6,917 bases of DNA from Bacteroidales bacterium (lineage in GTDB: Bacteria > Bacteroidota > Bacteroidia > Bacteroidales > VadinHA17), in assembly GCA_025455505.1 (NCBI GenBank), contig JALOMK010000123.1, positions 1 to 6,917 of the forward strand, written 5' to 3'. Of the stretch, positions 1 to 6,504 are shown piece after piece (positions within the stretch are counted from its first letter, which is position 1; every line of letters starts with the position of its first letter). The notes under the pieces were generated by a model, which did no database searches, was not told the DNA's origin, and saw nothing but the letters and a program-made list of their open reading frames with translations. The translations under genes were made by a program, and so were the position numbers.

Positions 1-1
1 A

Positions 2-331
2 AGGAAGCTTGAAGGCGGACTCTCTGAAATAACTGCAACTATTGAAAACAAAAGAATGCTTCCCACGCATTCAGCCAGCAATCTCAGGTTCAGGATCGAC
101 CCGCCTGACATCGTGTCAATTGAGGGTGCCAAGGTGGTGGCGGGAATGATTGTTGAGGATATGCTCACCGGGAGGTGCAGGGAGCAGAAACTCAATCCTG
201 ACCGGATGGAAATAGCCAATATCCCGGGCTACTCCAAAGTATACGTCAGGTGGATAGTTAAGGGTGACGGCAAATGCACTGTAAGCGTGAAAAGCACTAA
301 GGGAGGCACTGCTTCAGCCCTTAAACAATAG
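2..331 (+). CDS. C-terminal fragment of a probable M14-type zinc carboxypeptidase (5' end outside window)
   Basis: The reading frame is open from base 2 to a TAG stop at 329-331, so only the last 109 residues are visible; the ATG at 56 is internal and not the start. No catalytic or zinc-binding residues lie in this part. The visible portion reads as a beta-rich domain, with a stretch rich in V, I and G (IEGAKVVAGMIVED) and an ending of the type W-x-V-x-G-x-G-x-x-T-V-x-V-x-S-x-K-G-G. That ending resembles the accessory C-terminus I recall from Bacteroidetes M14 metallopeptidases, which cleave C-terminal residues from peptides outside the cytoplasm. This recollection is the only basis for the family call, so the function is tentative; another secreted enzyme with a beta-sandwich tail is possible. 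The gene ends just before a strong hairpin and converges on the next gene. Confidence 0.45.
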   Translation, partial: RKLEGGLSEITATIENKRMLPTHSASNLRFRIDPPDIVSIEGAKVVAGMIVEDMLTGRCREQKLNPDRMEIANIPGYSKVYVRWIVKGDGKCTVSVKSTKGGTASALKQ

Positions 332-333
332 CA

Positions 334-369
334 AAAGAGGCTGACCCGGATAAGCGGGTCAGCCTCTTT
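334..369. terminator. Bidirectional intrinsic terminator between convergent genes
   Basis: A perfect 15-bp inverted repeat pairs 334-348 with 355-369 around a 6-nt loop (GATAAG). The arms begin with AAA and end with TTT, so each strand has a GC-rich stem followed by a short T run. It starts 3 bp after the stop of the upstream plus-strand gene and lies 17 bp beyond the stop of the minus-strand gene at 387, as expected of a shared terminator for convergent genes. Confidence 0.88.
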
Positions 370-386
370 AACTGCCGGAATAAAAA

Positions 387-1091
387 CTAATAGGTCTGAA
401 GAGAAATTTTGAAGTAGCCTGTTGCCTTGGATGAGGACACCTGGAATTTCCATTCCCCGGTTTTATCCTGGTTTTCAGTTTCCGAAATGTTGAACGACTT
501 TCTCCAGTTAAGGTTACCGAATTCATCGATGACTATATCTGAATATGTCTTTCCATTTGGCATAACTATTTTGATCCTGATTTCACCTGCCTTGCAGTCG
601 CCGTTAACCGACATAAGCACATTCTTTACAGTCTTCTCAACGTCAAAGGTATAGTCGCGGGAAAAGGTGTTTTCCTTCACCGACCTTGAAAAGTCCCATG
701 TAGTACGCTCATTGTCGCCGGCATGACCATAAGCGTACCAGTCAACGCCAGGCGTGAAAACATACGGTTCGCCAATGTTGAATGATCTCCCTCCCCTCCT
801 GTCGCCGTAAATCCTCACTGTATTTTCAGGTCCGCCTTCAGCCTGAATGTCAATCTGGAGATCCTTCATCTTCTCCTGAATCTCAAACTGCTGCTTCCTG
901 AACTCATCCTCTGCCTCCTGCTGAGCCTTTTTGGCTTCTGCCATAGCCTTCTTCTGCTCATCAATGGCCTTGCGTATCTCCTCCTCCTTTTCTTTCTCGC
1001 TCTTCGACTTTTCCTGGGCCAGCGTCGGCTGGAACGAAGAACCTGAAATCACTATGAGGAATGCAACTAAAAAAAACAAATTCTTTTTCAT
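387..1091 (-). CDS. Exported coiled-coil protein of unknown function, divergent from the histidine kinase
   Basis: I do not recognise this 234-residue protein. It begins with a signal peptide (MKKNLFFLVAFLIVISG) with likely cleavage at TLA|Q near residue 25, so it acts in the periplasm or envelope. Residues 28-83 are very rich in K, E, Q and A and almost certainly form an alpha-helical coiled coil. From about residue 88 to the end the sequence is beta-like, with several GR-rich and aromatic patches and a closing segment (TGEWKFQVSS...GYFKISLQTY) typical of a beta-sandwich. There is one cysteine (166) and no visible catalytic motif. The start at 1091 was chosen over the in-frame ATG at 1154 because it places the signal peptide at the N-terminus and leaves the candidate promoter and repeats outside the gene. 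Divergence from a sensor kinase suggests a regulated envelope protein or an accessory to the sensor; this is inference. Confidence 0.85.
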   Translation of the reverse strand: MKKNLFFLVAFLIVISGSSFQPTLAQEKSKSEKEKEEEIRKAIDEQKKAMAEAKKAQQEAEDEFRKQQFEIQEKMKDLQIDIQAEGGPENTVRIYGDRRGGRSFNIGEPYVFTPGVDWYAYGHAGDNERTTWDFSRSVKENTFSRDYTFDVEKTVKNVLMSVNGDCKAGEIRIKIVMPNGKTYSDIVIDEFGNLNWRKSFNISETENQDKTGEWKFQVSSSKATGYFKISLQTY

Positions 1092-1116
1092 GACTGCCGG
1101 TATTACGTTTACGATG

Positions 1117-1124
1117 TAAAGATA
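1117..1124 (-). promoter_or_regulatory. Candidate -7 promoter element for the exported coiled-coil protein
   Basis: Read on the minus strand this is TATCTTTA, matching 7 of 8 positions of the Bacteroidetes -7 consensus TAnnTTTG. It lies 25 bp upstream of the chosen start codon at 1091, giving a short leader. No clear -33 TTG element is seen at the usual distance, which fits a promoter needing an activator bound at the repeats just upstream (1148-1180). Confidence 0.45.
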
Positions 1125-1147
1125 ATGCCTCATACTGCGGTGCAGTG

Positions 1148-1180
1148 TTAACACAGGGTTAACGCAGGGTTAATGTTACG
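1148..1180. promoter_or_regulatory. Tandem 11-bp TTAAC repeats; candidate response-regulator operator
   Basis: Three consecutive 11-bp units run without gaps: TTAACACAGGG (1148-1158), TTAACGCAGGG (1159-1169) and a degenerate TTAATGTTACG (1170-1180). The first two differ at one position. OmpR/PhoB-family regulators bind as head-to-tail dimers to direct repeats spaced about one helical turn apart; Bacillus PhoP boxes of the TTAACA-N5 type are a known example. The array lies between the two divergent candidate -7 boxes (1117-1124 minus and 1212-1219 plus), about 25 to 30 bp from each. The regulator encoded at 4498 is the obvious candidate ligand, but that is inference. Confidence 0.55.
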
Positions 1181-1211
1181 TTCCCGGTAAGGATACTACT
1201 AATATTTAAAC

Positions 1212-1219
1212 TATTTTTG
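1212..1219 (+). promoter_or_regulatory. -7 promoter element for the kinase-glycosidase-regulator cluster
   Basis: TATTTTTG matches the Bacteroidetes sigma-ABfr -7 consensus TAnnTTTG at every position. It lies 19 bp upstream of the ATG at 1239, implying a leader of roughly 10-15 nt with no Shine-Dalgarno sequence. A -33 TTG is not evident; the TTAAC repeat array ends 31 bp upstream, where an activator could substitute for it. Confidence 0.55.
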
Positions 1220-1238
1220 AAATATCAAAGCCAAAGCC

Positions 1239-2633
1239 ATGAAAAAGCGAAACACTGTCCTGATACTTGGAATTGCCTCTATAGCGGTCCTGGTTTCCGT
1301 TCAGGTATATATTATAATAGGAATCTGGAAGCAGCAGAATGAACTCTTCTCTGTCAGGTACACAAATCGCTCAAGGGAAGCATTCGATTATATACGAAGC
1401 AGCTATTCCACCGACGGCTTCGATACAGTACGCTTTCTTCTGAACGATTTCTCTGCAAAGGCTTACCAGTCAATTAAAAGTGCGCCCACCCCTGAAGAGT
1501 TCTCAAATACAAGGCAGTATATATTCAATTATTTCAGAAATGTTGTTGACAAGGAGCAGGATCTCTCAGGGCTTCTGTCATCTTATTTCAGCATGCGGGG
1601 TATGGCCAGCAACTTCAGATACAGGATCGTTGTGAACAACCTTGAGCTGATCGGGACCGATACTCTTGTAATATTCAGGAGTGAGAATTTCATCAACAGG
1701 CGACCGGGAGAGAGAAGAAGGATGCAGCCTTCTTCTGAAATATCAAGCTCTGAGGTCTTTATCAACTTTTTCAGAATGGAGGGCGATCATTACAGGATGA
1801 TGATCGACTTTTATATAGACTTCTCCGACAAGCAGAAGTACATTCTCAAGGAGACGGCCGCAACACTCGGCCTCAGCACGGCAAGCATACTGCTCGTTGG
1901 AATAATGTTTCTGGTCACCTTCAGAAACCTTAGGGAAGAAAAACGGCTGTCGAACCTGAAGACAGACTTCATCAATAATATGACCCATGAGCTTAAGACG
2001 CCGCTCGCCACAATCACTGTGGCAGGAAAAACCCTTGAGCTTCCTGTAGTAAGGGCAAATGATGAAAAGATCCTTGAAACTGCAAAAATGATAGGGAAAC
2101 AGAGTGTTCACCTGAACCAGCTTATCAACATGATACTTGAAATAAGCATGTGGGAAAGGACACAGTTCCAGCTCGATAAAAAGAAAGTTGACATCGAGGA
2201 ATTCCTGAGCGATGTTGTCTCCACTTTCAAGGCAGGAGGAGGAAACGGGGCCTCAATAAGCCAGAAATACAGTCTCAGGGGGACACAGGCTGATATCGAT
2301 GTCGTATATTTTACAACACTACTCAACAACCTGCTTTCAAATGCCGTCAAATACTCTGTCAAAGAGCCTGTTATATCAATAGAGGGCGAAGCTGACGAAG
2401 GAAGAATTGCTATCAGTATCAGTGACAATGGTATTGGAATAAGCAAAGTCGACCAGAAACACATATTCGACAAGTTCTACCGGGCATCAACCGGCAATAT
2501 CCATAAATTCAAGGGTTTGGGGCTGGGACTGTATTACGTCAGAAAGATAGCCGAGGCTCATGGAGGAGATGTTTCGGTAAGCAGCAGGCCAGGCAAGGGA
2601 AGTACATTCACAATTACAATACCCAGATGCTGA
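1239..2633 (+). CDS. Membrane sensor histidine kinase (RprX-like, classical two-component)
   Basis: This 464-residue inner-membrane kinase autophosphorylates on histidine and passes the phosphate to a response regulator, most likely the one at 4498. Transmembrane helices span about 7-29 and 207-228 and enclose a periplasmic domain of about 175 residues with no recognised fold. The cytoplasmic part has all catalytic boxes: H-box FINNMTHELKTP with phosphoacceptor His250, N-box LLNNLLSNAVKYS with Asn368, G1 box SDNGIGIS (Asp396), F-box IFDKFYRA (409-416) and G2 box KGLGLGL (425-431). TM2 leads almost directly into the dimerisation helix, so there is little or no room for a HAMP or PAS domain. 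There is no receiver or AraC domain, so this is not a hybrid HTCS of the polysaccharide-locus type. The stop overlaps the start of the glycosidase gene. Only about 10-15 nt separate the likely transcription start from the ATG. Confidence 0.95.
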   Translation: MKKRNTVLILGIASIAVLVSVQVYIIIGIWKQQNELFSVRYTNRSREAFDYIRSSYSTDGFDTVRFLLNDFSAKAYQSIKSAPTPEEFSNTRQYIFNYFRNVVDKEQDLSGLLSSYFSMRGMASNFRYRIVVNNLELIGTDTLVIFRSENFINRRPGERRRMQPSSEISSSEVFINFFRMEGDHYRMMIDFYIDFSDKQKYILKETAATLGLSTASILLVGIMFLVTFRNLREEKRLSNLKTDFINNMTHELKTPLATITVAGKTLELPVVRANDEKILETAKMIGKQSVHLNQLINMILEISMWERTQFQLDKKKVDIEEFLSDVVSTFKAGGGNGASISQKYSLRGTQADIDVVYFTTLLNNLLSNAVKYSVKEPVISIEGEADEGRIAISISDNGIGISKVDQKHIFDKFYRASTGNIHKFKGLGLGLYYVRKIAEAHGGDVSVSSRPGKGSTFTITIPRC

Positions 2634-4429
2634 AATCCATGCTTAAAACCACACCCGGACAGAAACTGCCGGTGATAAACAAACTGAATTCAGCATGCAC
2701 ATTCCTGATGCTGGCGGTAATAATCCAATTTCATGCCTGGAATGCAATAGCCCAGAATACTTACTGCAATCCAATGAACCTCGATTACGGGTATTGCCCT
2801 ATCCCTGACTTTACTGTCCAGGGTAAACACAGGGCCACTGCCGACCCTGTGATAGTCATGTTTAAGGGCGACTATTACCTCTTTTCAACAAATCAATGGG
2901 GCTACTGGTGGAGCCCCGATCTCTCAAAGTGGAATTTCGTTTCGAAATCGTTCCTGAAACCCTTTCATAAAGTATATGATGACCTTTGCGCACCGGCGGT
3001 GTGGATTCAGGGTGACACCCTCCTGGTGTTCGGGTCAACATATTCCACGAATTTCCCTGTATGGATGAGCCTCGATCCCAAAAACAACGACTGGAAGGAA
3101 GCAGTCACTGAATTTGAGATCGGAGGCTGGGACCCTGCGTTTTTTACCGATGACGACGGAAGGCTTTACATGTACAACGGGAGCAGCAATTCATACCCCC
3201 TGTATGGCATTGAGATAAACAGGAAGACTTTTGAACCTGTCGGCACACGCCGTGAACTTCTGCTTCTCAACGATGAGAAATACGGGTGGCAGCGCTTCGG
3301 GGAATATTCCGACAACACATTCCTCGATCCTTTTCTTGAGGGGGCCTGGATGACGAAGCACAATGGCAAATATTACCTTCAGTACGGTGCCCCGGGAACG
3401 GAATTCAGCGGATATGCCGATGGAGTTGCAGTGTCTGACAGCCCTCTCGGATTCTTCAGACACCAGTCTATGCCATTCTCATATAAGCCGGGAGGATTTG
3501 CAAGGGGTGCCGGACATGGAGCAACCTTCAAGGATAAATGGGATAATTACTGGCATGTGAGCACAATTGCAATATCTGTCAAGAACAATTTTGAAAGACG
3601 GCTGGGATTGTGGCCGGCAGGCTTTGACAGCGATGATGTGCTGTATTGCAATACTGCCTTTGGCGATTATCCCCATTATCTTCCTGACAGTAAGTCCGAT
3701 CATCTTGAAAGCAGGTTTACAGGATGGATGCTGCTCAATTACAATAAGCCCGTGCAGGTATCCTCCTCTCTCCCCGGGTATCCTGCAAACAACGCCGTTG
3801 ATGAAGATATTAAAACTTACTGGTCGGCTGCCGGCTCAGGCGATGATGAATGGATAATTTCCGACCTCGGCGCACAATACGTAATAAGAGCCATCCAGAT
3901 CAATTATGCCGACCAGGATGCTGAAATAATGGGGAAGAAAGAAGGTCTATATCACAGGTACAGGCTGCTGGCATCAACGGACGGGAAAAAATGGACTGTG
4001 ATATCCGACAAAAGCCTTTCAGCCTCAGATACGCCGCATGACTACCTGGAGCTTGCAAAACCAGTCGATGCCAGGTATGTAAAACTTGAAAATATACATG
4101 TTCCTTCCGGGAAGTTTGCCCTTAGCGGGATCAGGGTATTTGGCAGCGGCAGAGGGAAAACTCCTGAGGCTGTAAAGGGATTTACGGTGCTGAGGACCGA
4201 GGCAGACAAACGCAGTGCGTGGCTTAAATGGACTTCCGGCAGCGATGCCTATGCCTATAACATTTACATGGGGACCTCCCCGGGCAAACTTTACAATTGC
4301 ATTATGGTTTACGGATCCAATGAATACTGGGTCAAATCAATGGACAGAACGGTTCCGTATTATTTCGCGATAGAAGCTCTTAATGAAAACGGGAGGTCTG
4401 TATTGTCAGAAATCGTAAGGGTCGATTAG
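2627..4429 (+). CDS. Secreted GH43-family glycosidase with F5/8-type C and FN3-like domains
   Basis: The 600-residue product is predicted to be exported: a long basic N-region is followed by a hydrophobic core (about 24-40) and likely cleavage at AIA|Q near residue 42. The five-bladed propeller domain covers about 60-350 and shows the three GH43 acidic residues in context: Asp73 in TADPVIVMFKGDYYLFST (base), Asp169 in GGWDPAFFTDDDGRLYMY (pKa modulator) and Glu238 in LEGAWMTKHNGKYYL (acid). Family members mostly cleave arabinose-, xylose- or galactose-containing glycans; the substrate cannot be read here. A discoidin/F5-8 C carbohydrate-binding-like domain follows (about 370-507, with NAVDEDIKTYWSA and YRLLASTDGKKW), then an FN3-like domain (about 514-600). 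The first ATG overlaps the kinase stop (ATGCTGA), suggesting translational coupling; an in-frame ATG at 2639 is an alternative start. No SusC/SusD genes are nearby. Confidence 0.9.
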   Translation: MLKSMLKTTPGQKLPVINKLNSACTFLMLAVIIQFHAWNAIAQNTYCNPMNLDYGYCPIPDFTVQGKHRATADPVIVMFKGDYYLFSTNQWGYWWSPDLSKWNFVSKSFLKPFHKVYDDLCAPAVWIQGDTLLVFGSTYSTNFPVWMSLDPKNNDWKEAVTEFEIGGWDPAFFTDDDGRLYMYNGSSNSYPLYGIEINRKTFEPVGTRRELLLLNDEKYGWQRFGEYSDNTFLDPFLEGAWMTKHNGKYYLQYGAPGTEFSGYADGVAVSDSPLGFFRHQSMPFSYKPGGFARGAGHGATFKDKWDNYWHVSTIAISVKNNFERRLGLWPAGFDSDDVLYCNTAFGDYPHYLPDSKSDHLESRFTGWMLLNYNKPVQVSSSLPGYPANNAVDEDIKTYWSAAGSGDDEWIISDLGAQYVIRAIQINYADQDAEIMGKKEGLYHRYRLLASTDGKKWTVISDKSLSASDTPHDYLELAKPVDARYVKLENIHVPSGKFALSGIRVFGSGRGKTPEAVKGFTVLRTEADKRSAWLKWTSGSDAYAYNIYMGTSPGKLYNCIMVYGSNEYWVKSMDRTVPYYFAIEALNENGRSVLSEIVRVD

Positions 4430-4462
4430 AAGCACCGGTCCCCGGTATTATTATAAAGGTTG

Positions 4463-4476
4463 TATATTTACGTAAA
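4463..4476 (+). promoter_or_regulatory. Possible internal promoter and palindrome upstream of the response regulator
   Basis: The 68-bp gap before the regulator contains TATATTTA (4463-4470), matching 7 of 8 positions of TAnnTTTG. It overlaps the perfect 10-bp palindrome TTTACGTAAA (4467-4476). Together they would allow the regulator to be transcribed separately from the kinase and glycosidase. The region is AT-rich, so a chance match is possible. Confidence 0.3.
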
Positions 4477-4497
4477 ACAAGGAAAAGATTAAAATTT

Positions 4498-5193
4498 ATG
4501 AAAATTCTGATAGCTGAAGATGACAGGGATTTCGGCAGTATCCTGAGCCAGTATGTAACAATGAACGGCTTTGACGTAACTCTCGGCCGCGACGGTAAAG
4601 AGGCATGGGAGCTTTTCAACCAGGGCAAGTTCGATATCTGTGTTTTTGACGTCATGATGCCCGAGATGGACGGCTTCTCACTCGCGGAAAAAGTGAAGGA
4701 ATCAAATCCCGAAATACCTGTAATCTTTCTGACTGCCAGGAGCCTGAAAGAAGATATAATCAGGGGTCTTAAAATCGGAGCGGATGATTATATAACAAAA
4801 CCATTCGACCCGGAAGTGCTCATACTCAGGATCAATAATATCCTGAAGAGGGCATATTCTTCGTCAAACGACGAATACAGGATATCAGACACAGTATTGA
4901 ATTACAATACACTTGAGCTGACTTCAGGCGGCATAAAGGAAAAGCTCACCCTCAAGGAAGCCCAGCTGCTCAAAATGTTCATAATAAACAAGAACAAGAT
5001 GCTCGCGAGGGAAGACATACTCACTGAGATCTGGGGCGAGGACGATTACTTTCTTGGAAGAAGCATGGATGTATTCATCAGCAGGCTCAGGAAGTATATT
5101 TCTGGCGACAGGAAGATTGATATCCGCACTGTGAGAGGCACAGGCTTTATACTTGAAGAGAGCGCGGACGGACAGGATATGACAATGCGCTGA
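4498..5193 (+). CDS. OmpR/PhoB-family response regulator (RprY-like)
   Basis: This 231-residue cytoplasmic transcription factor has a receiver domain (about 2-118) with acidic pocket Asp8/Asp9, phosphoacceptor Asp51 (VFDVMMPEMDGF), Thr79 and Lys101 (KPF). A winged-helix DNA-binding domain follows (about 127-219), with recognition-helix region RSMDVFISRLRKY and wing motif VRGTGFIL. The pattern IPVIFLTAxSLKEDIIxGLKIGADDYITKPF is close to what I recall of Bacteroides RprY. All key phosphorylation residues are intact. It is the likely partner of the kinase at 1239 although the GH43 gene separates them; a purine-rich AAGGAAAAG about 11-19 bp upstream is the only ribosome-binding candidate. The TTAAC repeats at 1148-1180 fit the direct-repeat binding mode of this family. 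Confidence 0.95.
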   Translation: MKILIAEDDRDFGSILSQYVTMNGFDVTLGRDGKEAWELFNQGKFDICVFDVMMPEMDGFSLAEKVKESNPEIPVIFLTARSLKEDIIRGLKIGADDYITKPFDPEVLILRINNILKRAYSSSNDEYRISDTVLNYNTLELTSGGIKEKLTLKEAQLLKMFIINKNKMLAREDILTEIWGEDDYFLGRSMDVFISRLRKYISGDRKIDIRTVRGTGFILEESADGQDMTMR

Positions 5194-5282
5194 TTCTTTG
5201 ATTCTCTTGATAATTCATTTCCGGAATGCCAGATGATTTAATGCCTTGAAATAACCGGAAGGCTCATAGATTTATAATTATA

Positions 5283-5316
5283 AAACGAGGGTGTCCCGGA
5301 AGAGACACCCTCGTTT
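5283..5316. terminator. Bidirectional intrinsic terminator after the response regulator
   Basis: A perfect 13-bp inverted repeat pairs 5283-5295 with 5304-5316 around an 8-nt loop (CCGGAAGA). It is preceded by AAAA and followed by an AT-rich tail (TTTATTATTTATT). It lies between the converging regulator gene (stop at 5193) and the TlpA-like gene (stop at 5339) and can serve both. The remaining 5194-5280 shows no gene or other convincing element. Confidence 0.88.
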
Positions 5317-5338
5317 ATTATTTATTGAGAATGAATTA

Positions 5339-6442
5339 CTATTTTGCCCCCAATACTTCGTTTACCTTGTTGTAAAGGGCCTCTTCCCTGAGATTGCGGC
5401 CTATTATAGTCCCGGTTTCATCAAGGAGGAAGTTGGCGGGGATTGCATTCACGGCATACAGTTTCGCAGCTGCGCTGCCCCAATACTGAAGGTCAGATAC
5501 GTGGGTCCAGGTAAGATTATCGTCGGCAATAGCCTTCACCCAGTCTTCCTTTGTGCGGTCGAGTGAAACTCCGAAAACATCGAATCCCTTCTTATTGAAT
5601 TCCTTATATACCTTGACAACATTCGGGTTTTCCTGGCGGCAGGGTCCGCACCATGCTGCCCAGAAATCAACGAGAAGAAGTTTTGCTCCTACCTTCGAAT
5701 AGAGTGAAACGGGATTCCCGTCTACATCATTGAGAGTGAAATCGGGTGCCTTCTGCCCTATTGCAACAGTTTTCATAACAGCCACTCTCTCTTTAAGTGT
5801 TTTCATCTGAGGAATAGCCGCAACAGCAGTATCCATTGCATTTATCATCGACTCGATTTCATTTGCTTCGAGTGAATAGCTGAGACTCTGAAGCACAGTG
5901 GGGGCGGCAAAGGAGGAAGGATTGTTCAAAACGAAGTTTTTCGAAAGAGTATTCATTTCCTCTTCAATTACGTCGAACTGTTTCCTCAGTTCCTCCACTT
6001 TTGCTTCATCACCTGCTTCACCGGCGGCCTGGTACTGGGCATATACTGCTGAATATTTCTCGCTCAGGGGTTTGTTGGAATCAACAAAGGCCTGGTATTC
6101 ATCCTGTGTTTTAGATCCGCTGATCTTTGCCTGAAAGAGGGAGTCGAGAGTACCTGTTATTGTAATCTCCGAGTTTTCAAGATAGAACCTGGTTGCTCTC
6201 CTTGTATTTCCGGCGACAAGCTGAACCATTTCCGGATACCTGACAGCTCCGCCCTTCATTGTAAATTCTCCCTTTACCGATATTGCAGAATCTATTGTTA
6301 CCATCTTTCCATCTTCCCTTTTCATGAGAAGAAAAGTAATACTGTCGGACCCTTCGATACTTGCTTTCACAGTGTAATGAGGTTCAGAGGAACAGGCAGA
6401 CGCCAGCAGCACAAGCGCCAGCAGATAGGTAAACTGTTTCAT
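5339..6442 (-). CDS. TlpA-like thiol:disulfide oxidoreductase lipoprotein (DUF4369-like N-terminus)
   Basis: This 367-residue protein is a membrane-anchored thioredoxin-fold oxidoreductase of the Bacteroidetes TlpA/ResA type, which reduces disulfides of envelope proteins. The signal peptide MKQFTYLLALVLLASAC ends in a lipobox-like ASAC, making Cys17 the probable lipidated residue. Residues about 22-115 form a beta-rich DUF4369-like domain and about 115-215 are helical. The AhpC/TSA-thioredoxin domain runs from about 226 to the end with WCGPC (Cys265, Cys268) in the context VDFWAAWCGPCRQENP, and the cis-proline in NAIPANFLLD (Pro335). Both catalytic cysteines are present, so it should be active. 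The start at 6442 was preferred to an in-frame ATG at 6514 because the earlier one would displace the lipoprotein signal, overlap the upstream gene and cover a promoter. Confidence 0.93.
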   Translation of the reverse strand: MKQFTYLLALVLLASACSSEPHYTVKASIEGSDSITFLLMKREDGKMVTIDSAISVKGEFTMKGGAVRYPEMVQLVAGNTRRATRFYLENSEITITGTLDSLFQAKISGSKTQDEYQAFVDSNKPLSEKYSAVYAQYQAAGEAGDEAKVEELRKQFDVIEEEMNTLSKNFVLNNPSSFAAPTVLQSLSYSLEANEIESMINAMDTAVAAIPQMKTLKERVAVMKTVAIGQKAPDFTLNDVDGNPVSLYSKVGAKLLLVDFWAAWCGPCRQENPNVVKVYKEFNKKGFDVFGVSLDRTKEDWVKAIADDNLTWTHVSDLQYWGSAAAKLYAVNAIPANFLLDETGTIIGRNLREEALYNKVNEVLGAK

Positions 6443-6482
6443 TATTCTTAAGTTATAAGTTTGACTGTTGTTAATAATTGGG

Positions 6483-6490
6483 CAAAGATA
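6483..6490 (-). promoter_or_regulatory. -7 promoter element for the TlpA-like gene
   Basis: On the minus strand this reads TATCTTTG, a perfect match to TAnnTTTG, 40 bp upstream of the start codon at 6442. It sits within the 62-bp gap after the MeaB-type gene, so the TlpA-like gene probably has its own promoter even if it also receives read-through. The box is flanked by a 7-bp AT-rich inverted repeat (6473-6479 and 6493-6499). No clear -33 TTG is visible. Confidence 0.5.
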
Positions 6491-6504
6491 TGAATTATTG
6501 TTAA

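Noticed and set aside
387..1154. Longer version of the exported coiled-coil protein starting at the ATG at 1154
   Set aside because: It adds 21 residues ahead of a typical MKKN signal peptide and would overlap the candidate promoter and part of the TTAAC repeats.
1145..1154. Perfect palindrome GTGTTAACAC as a separate dimeric operator
   Set aside because: It overlaps the first TTAAC repeat and is only 10 bp; the direct-repeat reading fits the local regulator family better, though the palindrome is not excluded.
1148..1180. CRISPR array or mobile-element terminal repeat
   Set aside because: The units are 11 bp with no spacers, no cas genes or transposase are nearby, and no target duplication is seen.
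1743..2111. Antisense open frames inside the kinase gene, and similar antisense or out-of-frame stretches inside the other genes
   Set aside because: They lie wholly within strongly supported genes, show no recognisable motifs, and have ordinary lengths for chance frames.
4434..4446. Hairpin ACCGG-TCC-CCGGT as a full terminator after the GH43 gene
   Set aside because: The stem is only 5 bp and no real T run follows, so it is at most a weak attenuator.
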